Below, piece after piece: positions 26,243 to 34,808 of a DNA stretch of 64,000 nt. A program made the translations under genes and the position numbers. The notes beneath the pieces were generated by a model. The model made no database searches. It was not told the origin of the DNA and worked only from the letters and a program-made list of their open reading frames with translations. Source of the stretch: Chloroflexota bacterium (lineage in GTDB: Bacteria > Chloroflexota > Limnocylindria > Limnocylindrales > CSP1-4). Every line of letters starts with the position of its first letter. Position 1 is the stretch's first letter. The stretch is taken from NCBI GenBank assembly GCA_026004015.1, contig BPIH01000003.1, forward strand, positions 124,001 to 188,000. Reading direction: 5' to 3'.

Positions 26243-26659
26243 TCACGCGGGCAGCAGGGTCAGGGCGTCGACGTGCCGCGGCCGTAGGACCGAGAAGTGC
26301 CGGCGGTCGAGGGTCACCAGCTTGGGCTCGCCGAGGCACTCGACGATGGCGAGCACGGCCGCGTCGACGAAGCCGATGTCGAGGTCGGCGTAGCGGTCGC
26401 AGAGCGACCGGATCCGCGGGTAGTCCGACGGCGCGACGTCCTCGACCCGGTACGACCCGGCATTGATGTCGTCGAGGAGGGCGACGAGGACGCCGGGATG
26501 GAGGTGGCGATGGATGAGGGCGTCGACCTCGACGAGGACCGGGGCCGGAGTGACGAGGGGCTCCGTCGACCCCTCGATGAGGGCCCGGCAGGCAGCGTGG
26601 TCCGCGTCGGACCGATCGAGGGACGCGTAGAGGGGGCCGGTGTCGAGGATCAGCGCCAT
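26243..26659 (-). CDS. vapC: PIN-domain toxin (second VapC)
   Basis: 138-residue PIN protein with active-site acids in LILDTGPLYASLD (Asp6), APVLVEVDALIHR (Glu), LDIGFVDAAVLAIVE (Asp) and LVTLDRRHFSVLRP. It overlaps the RHH antitoxin gene by 10 nt. Sequence differs clearly from the 24323-24751 toxin, so the two pairs are independent modules rather than a duplication. Confidence 0.85.
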   Translation of the reverse strand: MALILDTGPLYASLDRSDADHAACRALIEGSTEPLVTPAPVLVEVDALIHRHLHPGVLVALLDDINAGSYRVEDVAPSDYPRIRSLCDRYADLDIGFVDAAVLAIVECLGEPKLVTLDRRHFSVLRPRHVDALTLLPA

Positions 26660-26874
26660 GCCCGTGGCTCGGGTCGCTCGTGCCCCGAGTGGCGAGCGAC
26701 GTCCCGCAGGCCGGACGAGCCGATGCCGAGGCTCCGGGGTCGCGGCCGGCTCGTGGCGATCTTCTCCTCGATCGCCTCGCAAATGAGGGCGGCCATCGAG
26801 ATCCCCCGCTCGGCGGCGAGCCGGCGGAGGCGCGCGGCAACCTCCTCGGGGAGCATGATTGTGGTGCGATGCAT
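26650..26874 (-). CDS. vapB: ribbon-helix-helix antitoxin of the second VapBC pair
   Basis: 74-residue protein. MHRTTIMLPEEVAARLRRLAAERGISMAALICEAIEEKI is a ribbon-helix-helix domain; the C-terminal 30 residues are Arg/Ser/Pro-rich and would contact the toxin. ATG 26874 has no ribosome site, and an A/T-rich CATTAT lies just upstream. It overlaps the toxin by 10 nt. It is divergent from the spermidine-synthase-like gene. Confidence 0.8.
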   Translation of the reverse strand: MHRTTIMLPEEVAARLRRLAAERGISMAALICEAIEEKIATSRPRPRSLGIGSSGLRDVARHSGHERPEPRAWR

Positions 26875-26974
26875 GCCATAATGATGTCGGTATCGGCAGC
26901 AATGGCGGTCCCTTCGGTGGCGTCGTCCCGGCCCGTCGACTCGTCGCGGCGCCGAACCTGCGATCCTCTCGCCC

Positions 26975-29368
26975 GTGCTGAAGCGACCGCTCCGCCACCA
27001 CCCTCCGTTGCCGCGGCTGGCCGCCGCCCGGGCCGCCGTCGCTGCGGCCGCGATCCTCCTCTTCATCGCGCAACCCCTCGCCGGCCAGCGCGTCCTGCCG
27101 GTCTTCGGCGGCGGGCCCGGGACGTGGGCAGCGACCCTCGCCTTCTTCCAGCTCGCCCTCCTCGCCGGCTACGGGTACGCCCACCTGGTCCTCGGGCGCC
27201 TCGAAGGTCGTCGGAGCAGGATCGTCCACGCTGTCTTCGCCGCCGTCGCCCTCGGGGCGACCTCCCTCAGCTTTGTCGACCCGGCAGCACTCCGGCCGCC
27301 GGGCCTCGAGCCGACCATCGGCGTCCTCATCGTCCACGCCGCCAGCGTCGGGCCGGCCGTCGTCTTCCTCGCCGCCACGACGCCCCTCCTCACCGGCTGG
27401 CTCGCCGCGGCTCGACTCCGCCGGCCGCCGGCGGGCGATGGTCGGGCGACCGACGAGCGCGGACGGCCGCCCGAGCCGCCGCCCCTCCACCGGCTCTACG
27501 CCGCCAGCAACGCCGGCGCTCTCGCCGCCCTCCTCCTCTACCCGACCGTCCTCGAACCGAGCCTCGGACTGACGGCGACGCACCGGCTCTGGCTGGCCGG
27601 GCTCGTCGTCGTGGCCGTCCTCGTCGCCGCCCTCGGCCTGGCCCAGGCCCTCCGCGGCGGAGCCTCCGGCGACGCGCCAGCGCCCGGTGCACCTGCGAGC
27701 GACGACCCGGCCACCGTCGGTCCACCGGGCCGGCCGGTGGGGATCGGCCGCTGGGTCCTCCTGGCCGCCATCCCGGCCGGCCTCCTCAACGCCTCGACGA
27801 CCCTCCTCACCCTGGACCTCGGCGCGGTGCCCCTCCTCTGGGTCCTCCCGCTGGGGGTCTACCTCGCCACCTTCGTCCTCGCCTTCTCGGCCCCCGGGGA
27901 CCGGCTCGGCGAGCGGGTGGTGCGGTTCGCCCCCATCGCCGCCACGTTCCTCTGGCTGCCCCTCGCCTCCGGCGCTCCCTGGTCGGTCCTGCCCCTCCTC
28001 GCTGTCGTCCTCGGCGGCCTCTTCGTCGCCGGCCTCGCCCTCCACGGCGCCCTTGCTGCCGCCCGTCCACCGGAACGGGACCTTTCCCGCTTCTACCTCG
28101 CCCTCGCCGTCGGCGGCGCCCTCGGAGGGTCCTTCGCCGGGATCCTCGCGCCGCTCGTCTTTCCCGACCTCTGGGAGCTGCCCATCCTCCTCGTTGCGGC
28201 GATCCTCGTCGGCGCCTGGCCGAGACGCCAGGACGCCCGGCGAGACCGGCGCCGCGACCGGTACGCCCGAGGGCGACCGACGTCCGTCGGGCCGACCGCG
28301 GGCGCCCCCTCCCCGCCGTCCATCGACGACCGGACCCCACCTCGCCCGGGCTGGTTCGATGCCGCCGTCTGGCGCCTGAACCGCTACGTCCTCGCCGGCG
28401 TCGTCGTCCTCTTCGCCCTCGTGGCCGACCAGGCGCCCGGCGCCGACGCGGCCATCGCCTGGTTCGTGGCCGGCGCCGTGGTCCTCGCCGTCGGCGGACG
28501 CCCGATCCTCCTGGCCGGCGGCACGGCCGTCGCCCTCGCCGCCGCCCTCCTCGCCACGCCGCAGCCGAACCTCTTCGCCGCCCGAAGCTTCTTCGGCATC
28601 CTCGAGGTCCGGCCGTCCCCGGACCGGAGCGTCACCCAGCTCTGGAACGGGACGACCCTCCACGGCACCCAGCCGACCGACCCGGCCAGGCGCCTCCAGC
28701 CGACCGGCTACTACGTCGAGGCGGGCCCGGCCGGCGACCTGTTCCGCGTCCTGCGAGCCGGCCCGGAGGCTCGGCTCGACGTCGGGGTCGTCGGCCTCGG
28801 GGTTGGCGGTCTGGCGGCCTACGCCGAGAGCGGCGATCGCTGGACCTTCGTCGAGGTCGATCCGCTCGTCGTTCGGATCGCCACCGATCCGGCGCTCTTC
28901 ACCTACCTTGCCTCGGCCCGAGCCTCCATCTCTGTCGACCTCGACGACGGACGCCTCGCCCTCGCCCGGACCGCCGCCGGTGCCTTCGACCTCCTCGTCC
29001 TCGACGCCTTTGCCTCCGACGCCATCCCGACCCACCTCGTCACCGCCGAGGCGATCGCCGACGCCCTCCGGACAGTCCGGCCCGGCGGCCTCCTCGCCGC
29101 CCAGCTCTCGAACCGCTACTACGACCTCGTCCCGGCGGTCGCCGGGGCAGCCGAGGCGGCCGGGGCGCGGGTCCTCGTCCGCGACTACCGCCCGTCGGCG
29201 GTCGAGGTGGCGGCCGGCGCCTTCCCGTCGCGCTGGCTCGTCGCAACGCGATCGGGAACGGCCCTCGACGAGCTGGCCGCGGCCGGTTGGAACCCGGTCG
29301 GGGCGGCCCCGCCGCTCACCGACGACCGGCCGAACCTCCTCCGCTTCCTCCGTTGGTCGTTCGGCTGA
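26975..29368 (+). CDS. membrane protein fused to spermidine-synthase-like domain
   Basis: 797-residue protein starting GTG. Residues 1-530 hold about twelve to fourteen hydrophobic helices in two blocks split by charged Pro/Arg loops. The C-terminal third is a Rossmann methyltransferase-like domain of the spermidine synthase fold: LDVGVVGLGVGGLAAYAESGDRWTFVEVDPLVVRIA, FDLLVLDAFASDAIPTHL and GGLLAAQLSNRYYDL. This matches proteins annotated as fused MFS/spermidine synthase. Aminopropyl transfer is not proven; the catalytic DAFASD region is only similar to the polyamine enzymes. No speD is nearby. Confidence 0.78.
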   Translation: MLKRPLRHHPPLPRLAAARAAVAAAAILLFIAQPLAGQRVLPVFGGGPGTWAATLAFFQLALLAGYGYAHLVLGRLEGRRSRIVHAVFAAVALGATSLSFVDPAALRPPGLEPTIGVLIVHAASVGPAVVFLAATTPLLTGWLAAARLRRPPAGDGRATDERGRPPEPPPLHRLYAASNAGALAALLLYPTVLEPSLGLTATHRLWLAGLVVVAVLVAALGLAQALRGGASGDAPAPGAPASDDPATVGPPGRPVGIGRWVLLAAIPAGLLNASTTLLTLDLGAVPLLWVLPLGVYLATFVLAFSAPGDRLGERVVRFAPIAATFLWLPLASGAPWSVLPLLAVVLGGLFVAGLALHGALAAARPPERDLSRFYLALAVGGALGGSFAGILAPLVFPDLWELPILLVAAILVGAWPRRQDARRDRRRDRYARGRPTSVGPTAGAPSPPSIDDRTPPRPGWFDAAVWRLNRYVLAGVVVLFALVADQAPGADAAIAWFVAGAVVLAVGGRPILLAGGTAVALAAALLATPQPNLFAARSFFGILEVRPSPDRSVTQLWNGTTLHGTQPTDPARRLQPTGYYVEAGPAGDLFRVLRAGPEARLDVGVVGLGVGGLAAYAESGDRWTFVEVDPLVVRIATDPALFTYLASARASISVDLDDGRLALARTAAGAFDLLVLDAFASDAIPTHLVTAEAIADALRTVRPGGLLAAQLSNRYYDLVPAVAGAAEAAGARVLVRDYRPSAVEVAAGAFPSRWLVATRSGTALDELAAAGWNPVGAAPPLTDDRPNLLRFLRWSFG

Positions 29369-29429
29369 CCGTCGGCGAGTCGCGCCTCGGGGCGGCGATC
29401 CTCGGCCTCGCCGCCGTCGTGCGCCGGCG

Positions 29430-29567
29430 GTGAAGACCATTCGAGGTACCCGGCTTCGGGTCGGAGACTGGCGGGTCATGTCCGACGTCATCGACGGCGA
29501 CGGAGTGATCCTCGTGCTCGGCATCGTCCATCAGAGTGACCTCGAGCGTTGGCTGCGCGGACGCTGA
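29430..29567 (+). pseudogene. truncated RelE/ParE-type toxin remnant
   Basis: 45 codons from GTG 29430: KTIRGTRLRVGDWRVMSDVIDGDGVILVLGI matches the C-terminal half of RelE-family toxins (the G-x-RLRVGDWRV block), ending SDLERWLRGR. The N-terminal half and the antitoxin gene are missing; the upstream sequence is the end of the preceding membrane protein gene. It looks like a decayed toxin-antitoxin locus. Translation of the remnant is unlikely. Confidence 0.6.
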
Positions 29568-29748
29568 CGTCGCCTCGTCGACGTACCGGTGGCCCCACGG
29601 ATGATCGCTTGCCCGGTCCGCTCGAGGACGCGCCCCGCCGGGATCGCCCGCCAGACCCGCGAGGCCTCGCCCGCCAGCGCTTCCCGCTGCCACGGGGCGG
29701 ACCCTCGGTCGCTCGGTACACTCCACCTCCGAAAGGAGCGTCCCTGCC

Positions 29749-30420
29749 GTGTGGTCGTTGCGTCGTTCGCTCGTCCTCCCGACCCCCGAGACGGCTCTAC
29801 CCGGCCGCCCCGAGCCGATCGTGACGCCTGGCCGGCACGCCGTCACCGGCCGACCCCTGGCCGAGCCGTATCCGGCCGGCCTCGCCGTCGCCGAGTTCGC
29901 CCTCGGCTGCTTCTGGGGCGCCGAACGGCGCTTCTGGCAGACCCCCGGGGTCTGGGTCACGGCCGTCGGCTACGAGGGCGGGCTGACGCCGAACCCGACG
30001 TACGAGGAGGTCTGCACCGGGCGAACCGGCCACGCCGAGACGGTCCGGGTCGTCTACGACCCCGACGCGGTCTCGTACGCGACGCTCCTCCGGGTCTTCT
30101 GGGAGGCCCACGACCCGACCCAGGGAATGCGCCAGGGCAACGACGTCGGGACCCAATATCGATCGGTCATCTTCGTCCGGAGCGCCGCGGAACGCGCCCT
30201 CGCCGAGGCCTCGAAGGCGGCGTACGAGGCTCGCCTCCGGGCCGCCGGGTACGGGCCGATCACGACCGAGATCGTCGGCCCGCCGGCGCCGCCCTTCTAC
30301 TTCGCCGAGACCTACCACCAGCAGTACCTGGCGAAGAACCCCGACGGCTACTGCGGCCTCGGCGGAACCGGCGTCGCCTGCCCCGTCGGGGTGTTCGCCC
30401 CCGAGGTCGAGCTGCCGTGA
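29749..30420 (+). CDS. msrA: peptide methionine (S)-sulfoxide reductase
   Basis: 223-residue MsrA that repairs oxidised methionine. The active site is [14 protein letters not shown], followed by [43 protein letters not shown] and [18 protein letters not shown] with a C-terminal resolving Cys. The GTG at 29749 follows AAAGGAG. The first 45 residues are an extension beyond the catalytic domain, without a clear signal peptide. It is followed after 57 nt by a histidine phosphatase gene on the same strand. Confidence 0.93.
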   Translation: MWSLRRSLVLPTPETALPGRPEPIVTPGRHAVTGRPLAEPYPAGLAVAEFALGCFWGAERRFWQTPGVWVTAVGYEGGLTPNPTYEEVCTGRTGHAETVRVVYDPDAVSYATLLRVFWEAHDPTQGMRQGNDVGTQYRSVIFVRSAAERALAEASKAAYEARLRAAGYGPITTEIVGPPAPPFYFAETYHQQYLAKNPDGYCGLGGTGVACPVGVFAPEVELP

Positions 30421-30477
30421 GCCGGGCCCTGACCTGCGAGCGGCCGTCCCCGGCGGCTCGGGCGGATCGTCGCACCG

Positions 30478-31071
30478 ATGGTTGAGGCGACGCCCGGCTT
30501 CGAGGTCTGGCTCGTCCGGCACGGCGAGACCGAATGGGCCCGCCAAGGGCGCCACACCGGGCGGACCGACGTTCCCCTGACCGATCTCGGCCGGGCCCAG
30601 GCGCGGGCCCTGGCCGATCGGCTGCGCGGGCGCGCGTTCGGGATCGTTCTGGCGAGCCCCCGGGTGCGGGCCCTGGACACGGCGCGCCTGGCCGGCTTCT
30701 CGGACGTCGTCGAGGTCGACCCCGATCTCGCCGAGTGGGACTACGGGGCCGACGAGGGTCGCACGACTCTCGACATCCAACGGGAGCGGCCGGGTTGGTC
30801 GATCTGGGACGCGGGCCCCCGGGACGGGGAGTCGATCGACGCCGTCGCCCGCCGGGCCGATCGCGTCCTCTCGCGGGTCAGAACTGTCCCGGGAGACGCG
30901 CTCCTCTTCGGCCACGGCCACCTCCTCCGGATCCTCGCCGCCCGGTGGCTCGGACTGACTCCGCGCCATGGAGCGCTCTTCGCCCTCTCGACCGCTTCGA
31001 TCTCCGTCCTCGGGTGGGAGCGGGATCGGCCGGTCCTCCTCCACTGGAACGAACCCGCCGATGGCTCCTGA
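30478..31071 (+). CDS. histidine phosphatase family protein
   Basis: 197-residue phosphoglycerate-mutase-like phosphatase. The catalytic RHG motif is WLVRHGETEWARQGRHTGRTDVPLTD, with ASPRVRALDTARLAG, EWDYGADEG and the second His in LLFGHGHLLRILAARWLG. Probable small phosphomonoester hydrolase; the YGADEG region suits broad-specificity phosphatases of the SixA/CobC-like group more than glycolytic mutases. Its end overlaps the sulfurtransferase start by 11 nt, so they are cotranscribed. Confidence 0.83.
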   Translation: MVEATPGFEVWLVRHGETEWARQGRHTGRTDVPLTDLGRAQARALADRLRGRAFGIVLASPRVRALDTARLAGFSDVVEVDPDLAEWDYGADEGRTTLDIQRERPGWSIWDAGPRDGESIDAVARRADRVLSRVRTVPGDALLFGHGHLLRILAARWLGLTPRHGALFALSTASISVLGWERDRPVLLHWNEPADGS

Positions 31072-31912
31072 GGGACGCCGACACCACCCCCTCGTCACCC
31101 CGGAGGACCTCCTCGGCCACCTCGACGATCCCGACCTCCGGCTCGCCGACGTCCGCTGGTACCTCGGCCGGCCTGGTGCCGGGCGAGCCGCCTACGAGGC
31201 CGGGCACATTCCGGGTGCCCTCTTCGTCGACCTCGACGGCGACCTCTCCGCTCCGGTCGGTCCGGGCCGACACCCCCTCCCCGACCCGGTCGCCTTCGCC
31301 GAGCGGCTCGGCGCCCTCGGCTTCGGCTCCGACCACTGGATCGTCGCCTACGACGACGTCGGCGGGATCGTCGCCGCCCGGCTCTGGTGGATGCTCGACG
31401 CCCTCGGGCATCCCCGGGTCAGCATCCTCGATGGCGGCCTGGCGGCCTGGCGGGCCATCGGGGGCCCGTTGACGACGGAGGTCCCGAACCGACCCCCCGC
31501 CCGCCTCGAGCTGGCCGCACGCTGGGCGAGGACGGTGGACCGGGACGAGCTGCGGCGCCGACTCGGCAGCGTCGTTCTCCTCGACGGCCGGGCTCCCGAG
31601 CGCTACCGGGGCGAGATCGAGCCCGTCGATCCGGCGGCCGGCCACATCCCGACCGCCCGCTCGGCGCCGGTGACGGAGAACCTCGGCCCCGACGGCCGCT
31701 TCCGGCCGCCCGAGGCGCTTCGAGCGCGCTTCCTCGCCCTCGGCTGTGACGCGGCCCCGGTCGTCGTCGCCTGCGGCAGCGGTGTGAACGCCTGCCACCA
31801 CGTCCTGGCGATGCGGGTCGCCGGGCTCCCTGATCCGCTCCTCTACCCGGGGTCGTTCTCGGACTGGAGCCGGGCCGGTCTCCCGGTCATCGCCGGCGAG
31901 GAACCCGGGTGA
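31061..31912 (+). CDS. thiosulfate/3-mercaptopyruvate sulfurtransferase
   Basis: 283-residue tandem-rhodanese protein. The N-terminal rhodanese domain (LRLADVRWYLG, GHIPGALFVDLDGDLS) lacks the catalytic Cys. The C-terminal one has VVACGSGVNACHHVLAM, with the active Cys in CGSGV as in SseA-type enzymes, which transfer sulfane sulfur to cyanide or thiols. ATG 31061 lies inside the end of the phosphatase gene. It is followed by about 165 bp with the promoter of the next, differently composed region. Confidence 0.85.
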   Translation: MAPEGRRHHPLVTPEDLLGHLDDPDLRLADVRWYLGRPGAGRAAYEAGHIPGALFVDLDGDLSAPVGPGRHPLPDPVAFAERLGALGFGSDHWIVAYDDVGGIVAARLWWMLDALGHPRVSILDGGLAAWRAIGGPLTTEVPNRPPARLELAARWARTVDRDELRRRLGSVVLLDGRAPERYRGEIEPVDPAAGHIPTARSAPVTENLGPDGRFRPPEALRARFLALGCDAAPVVVACGSGVNACHHVLAMRVAGLPDPLLYPGSFSDWSRAGLPVIAGEEPG

Positions 31913-32009
31913 TCCCCCGAGGCATAGGAACACAGGGCCTGGAGCCACCGGGTCGAGACTGGCACCGGGCAGCCCGGGCGCCAGATCCAGTGAGCAATAG
32001 ACGCGTTCA

Positions 32010-32038
32010 TTGACTCTTCGTCGCGTCGTCGATATCCT
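32010..32038 (+). promoter_or_regulatory. strong sigma-70-type promoter before the secreted-protein gene
   Basis: TTGACT (32010-32015) and TATCCT (32033-32038) are separated by exactly 17 bp, the best-matching promoter in the window. Transcription would start near 32045, about 33 nt before ATG 32078. It drives the less GC-rich gene group 32078-35881. Confidence 0.75.
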
Positions 32039-32077
32039 AGGCTCAACGTGCACAAGTGGACTCGGGGGGAGGCTGCG

Positions 32078-32440
32078 ATGAGACACCTCTTGCGGCCGGG
32101 AGCGGCGGCCGTGTTGGCGCTCGTTTTGACAGCGCATCCCGCCTCAGCATCCCACATCTTTCACTGGCACGCCGGGTCGGTCTCCAATATCGGTGGGACA
32201 CCATGCGACCTGACGTGGGAGCACACTGGGTACACGAGCGGGATCGCGGAAGCAGAAACGGTCGAGGTTTCGAGCTGCGACAACGTTCAAGCCATCCTCC
32301 GGGTCTACAGAGAAGACGTCGGCTGGACGACGTACTACGGTCCCCAACAGAACGCCTCGAGCACGCTCCGGGTCTCCGCCGTCCTCGACATCGCCTGGCA
32401 GAAGGCGTGCGGCAACGCAGCTTGTAACCAGTACGCCTAG
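32078..32440 (+). CDS. small secreted cysteine-containing protein, unknown
   Basis: 120-residue precursor with a clear signal peptide (RPGAAAVLALVLTAHPASA, likely cut after ASA near residue 25). The mature part of about 95 residues is polar, rich in Ser, Thr, Asn, Trp and Tyr. It has four cysteines (43, 67, 111, 116) that could form two disulfides. ATG 32078 follows GGGGGAGG; GTG 32048 is an in-frame alternative. It is first in a group with a lipoprotein, an envelope adaptor and an ABC ATPase-permease pair. Size and context resemble secreted bacteriocin-like or signalling proteins with a dedicated transporter, but no known family was recognised. Confidence 0.65.
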   Translation: MRHLLRPGAAAVLALVLTAHPASASHIFHWHAGSVSNIGGTPCDLTWEHTGYTSGIAEAETVEVSSCDNVQAILRVYREDVGWTTYYGPQQNASSTLRVSAVLDIAWQKACGNAACNQYA

Positions 32441-32443
32441 CCG

Positions 32444-32989
32444 ATGCGCCGCGTCGTCCTCCTCATGCCACTTCTCACCCTGGCGGCGTGTGGGAATACG
32501 ACGCCGACGCCAGATTCGGCGCAGACATTCCGGGAGGAGTGGCTCCGGCGGCTGCCGGGCATTCTTCGTGACACGTCGGCCTTCCAGCGTCAGATCCTCG
32601 AGGACGGGCAGGTGACAGCGGCCGAGCACGAGCGCGCTCGGCTCGCCTTCATCGGCTGCATCGAAGACGCAGGGGTCCGCATCACGGATCTGGAGCTCGA
32701 TGAACACGGCCAGATCGACCTGCTTGGAGTCGCTGGAGAAGGCGCCGACGCGACCGTCAAGTCGTGCGAGGAGACGTTCTACGGCGACGTCCGGGAGGCA
32801 TGGCGAGTCGCCATTCGACCGGACGACACCGAGGAAACCTTCCTCGGTCGCATTGCCGCATGCATGGCTGAGAACGGTTACCGGGTCTCCTCCGATCCGG
32901 CGAATTACCTCCAGCTCAAGTCCGAAGCCGAGGGCATTGGACCGGACGCCGAGGGGCAGCTCATCGAGTGCACGAACGCCGTACAGTAG
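32444..32989 (+). CDS. lipoprotein of unknown function
   Basis: 181-residue lipoprotein, with lipobox LLTLAAC (Cys16) after a short hydrophobic signal. The mature domain is helical and acidic, with further cysteines in IGCIEDAG, VKSCEETFYG, AACMAENGY and IECTNAVQ, which suggests two disulfides and an extracytoplasmic fold. It starts 3 nt after the secreted-protein stop, so cotranscription is near certain. Candidate roles are cognate immunity or a substrate-capturing partner of the transporter downstream; both are inference. Confidence 0.7.
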   Translation: MRRVVLLMPLLTLAACGNTTPTPDSAQTFREEWLRRLPGILRDTSAFQRQILEDGQVTAAEHERARLAFIGCIEDAGVRITDLELDEHGQIDLLGVAGEGADATVKSCEETFYGDVREAWRVAIRPDDTEETFLGRIAACMAENGYRVSSDPANYLQLKSEAEGIGPDAEGQLIECTNAVQ

Positions 32990-33147
32990 GCCGGTGAGCG
33001 AGCCCGAGGCAGCGCTGCCACAGCGATCGCTCGAGCCGCGTTCGGCACAGCGCCTCCGCAGCGGCGGCGTCCAGTCGTCGTTCTCGCGATTCGGTCGACT
33101 CATCCCGCGGGCACCCGCGCTCTCGGGTTCCACCCGACTGGGTTGAC

Positions 33148-34185
33148 GTGCGAGCATTTGCCATCCTCGCTGCCCTCGTAGCGATCCCGCTCGCTCTCCT
33201 TGTGTTGCTGAGGCTGGCGATCACCGAGCAGCTCGACCGTCTGGCGACGACACCGGAGCCGATCGTGGTCACCGCCGAGGCCGTGGAGCTGCGGGACGAA
33301 CGAACGGCCCGTGCCGACCTGACCTGGACCGACCCGACCGTCCTCGTCGCTCCGCGATGGGAGGGGCTGGTCACCGACGTGCATCTCGAGCCCGGTGACG
33401 TCGTGACCACTGGTCGCAGCGTCGTCTCGATCGATGGCGTCGGCCGAATTGCCGCCACCACGCCCCGGCCGTTCTGGCGGGTCCTCAGGGTGGGCGATCG
33501 CGGGCCGGACGTGGCGGCCGCCGAGCAACTGCTCGCCGACCTCCGGTTCCACAACGGGCCGATCGACGACACCTACGATCCGGCTGTCGCCCGGGCAGCG
33601 GCGCGATGGGCGGCAAGCCTCGGCCAGCGCTCGCCCGACGGGTCCTTCGACCCCAGTCTTGTGGTCTGGTTGCCGCTCCCGTCGCTTACGGTCGTCGCGG
33701 TCGACATTGCATCGGGGCTTCCGGCACCACCACCGGGGACCGTCATCGCCCGCGGCCCGAAGCTGCTCGGCGGCGCCGTGCTCCTCGACGCCAACGATCG
33801 ACCCATCGTCCTCGACGATCCCTCGGCATGGGAGTTCGTCTACGACGGCAGAGGGTATGCCTTGACCGAGGGGCGGCCGACGAGCCTGCGCCCCGACCTC
33901 CTCGCGAACCTGGCCGATGATCTCGCCGAAGACACGACCTCGATTGAGGGCGTGCTGCGGCGGGTCGAACCGGTCGTCTCCATCCTGGTGCCTGCATCCG
34001 CTGTCATGGTCAACGCCGGGGGCGACTTCTGCGTCTGGGTGCCGACACGAGACGGCTTCGCAGCCAGACGGGTGGAGGTTGGCCAGGGGACGGTGAATCG
34101 GGCCCAGATCCTGTCTGGTCTCGCCGCCGGCGAACCCGTGCTGGCCAACCCCGGAACGTCCTTGGTCGCGCCCGCATGCCCGTAA
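33148..34185 (+). CDS. envelope adaptor with peptidoglycan-binding domain (MacA-like)
   Basis: 345-residue protein with one N-terminal membrane helix (4-24) and the body outside. Residues 62-100 (VTDVHLEPGDVVTTGRSVVSIDG) are the barrel-sandwich part of membrane-fusion/efflux adaptors. Inserted at about 113-158 (VLRVGDRGPDVAAAEQLLADL, YDPAVARAAARWAASLG) is a peptidoglycan-binding type-1 domain. A C-terminal barrel (SAVMVNAGGDFCVWVP) and VGQGTVNRAQILSGLAAGEPVLANPGTSL end the protein, as in MacA/RND adaptors. GTG 33148 is used. The ATPase gene overlaps its end by 10 nt. In a single-membrane cell it could tether the pump to the wall. Confidence 0.75.
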   Translation: MRAFAILAALVAIPLALLVLLRLAITEQLDRLATTPEPIVVTAEAVELRDERTARADLTWTDPTVLVAPRWEGLVTDVHLEPGDVVTTGRSVVSIDGVGRIAATTPRPFWRVLRVGDRGPDVAAAEQLLADLRFHNGPIDDTYDPAVARAAARWAASLGQRSPDGSFDPSLVVWLPLPSLTVVAVDIASGLPAPPPGTVIARGPKLLGGAVLLDANDRPIVLDDPSAWEFVYDGRGYALTEGRPTSLRPDLLANLADDLAEDTTSIEGVLRRVEPVVSILVPASAVMVNAGGDFCVWVPTRDGFAARRVEVGQGTVNRAQILSGLAAGEPVLANPGTSLVAPACP

Positions 34186-34808
34186 CCCTCCGAGGCGTCG
34201 CCCACACCTACGACGGCCAGCATTGGGTTCTGTGGGCCATCGATCTCGATCTCGAGCCGGGGACGGCGACGGCGGTGGTCGGCCCGTCCGGATCCGGCAA
34301 GAGCACACTCCTTGCCATCGCCGGTGGCTTGCTGAAGCCCACCCGCGGTGAGGTCCGCTCAGCCGCTCGCGACGGCCGCGGGAGCCCTCGAACGGCATGG
34401 ATCCTCCAGTCGATGAATCTCCTTCCGCGACGGTCGGCCCTTGAGAACGCGGCCCTCGGACACCTGGTCGCGGGCGGGTCGTGGCGGGAGGCACTGACCG
34501 TCGCGCGAGAGGCCCTCGCCAACGTCGGCCTCGATGCTCTCGCCGACCGACCAGCCTATTCCCTGTCCGGAGGCGAGCAACAGCGGCTCTGCATTGCCCG
34601 AGCGCTCGTCGCCGAACCGGATCTTCTTCTGGCCGACGAGCCGACAGGACAACTCGACCAGCGTACGTCCGTCGAGATCGCACGGTTGCTCGTCGACGTC
34701 CGGCCGAGTGGGACCGCACTCCTCGTCGCGACCCACGATCAGACCGTGGCGTCGGTCTGTCAGCGCGTCCTTGCCCTCGTGGACGGGCAGTTGATGAGGC
34801 CGCCATGA
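34176..34808 (+). CDS. ABC transporter ATPase, MacB/LolD type
   Basis: 210-residue nucleotide-binding protein. Walker A GPSGSGKST (36-44), Q-loop WILQSMNLLPRRSALEN, signature YSLSGGEQQRLCIARAL, Walker B LLLADEPTGQLD and switch ATHDQ are all intact. The NLLPRRSALEN and DEPTGQLD features place it with the MacB/LolD/FtsE exporter group, which performs mechanotransmission rather than classical transmembrane pumping. It overlaps both the adaptor (10 nt) and the permease (ATGA). Confidence 0.9.
   Translation: MPVTLRGVAHTYDGQHWVLWAIDLDLEPGTATAVVGPSGSGKSTLLAIAGGLLKPTRGEVRSAARDGRGSPRTAWILQSMNLLPRRSALENAALGHLVAGGSWREALTVAREALANVGLDALADRPAYSLSGGEQQRLCIARALVAEPDLLLADEPTGQLDQRTSVEIARLLVDVRPSGTALLVATHDQTVASVCQRVLALVDGQLMRPP

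Noticed and set aside
24323-26874. The two VapBC pairs as a recent duplication
   Set aside because: Toxin and antitoxin sequences differ throughout apart from general PIN and RHH residues, so they are independent.
32078-32440. Assignment of the secreted protein to the lactococcin 972 bacteriocin family
   Set aside because: Transporter context is similar, but the mature sequence has four Cys and lacks the characteristic pattern of that family; left unnamed.
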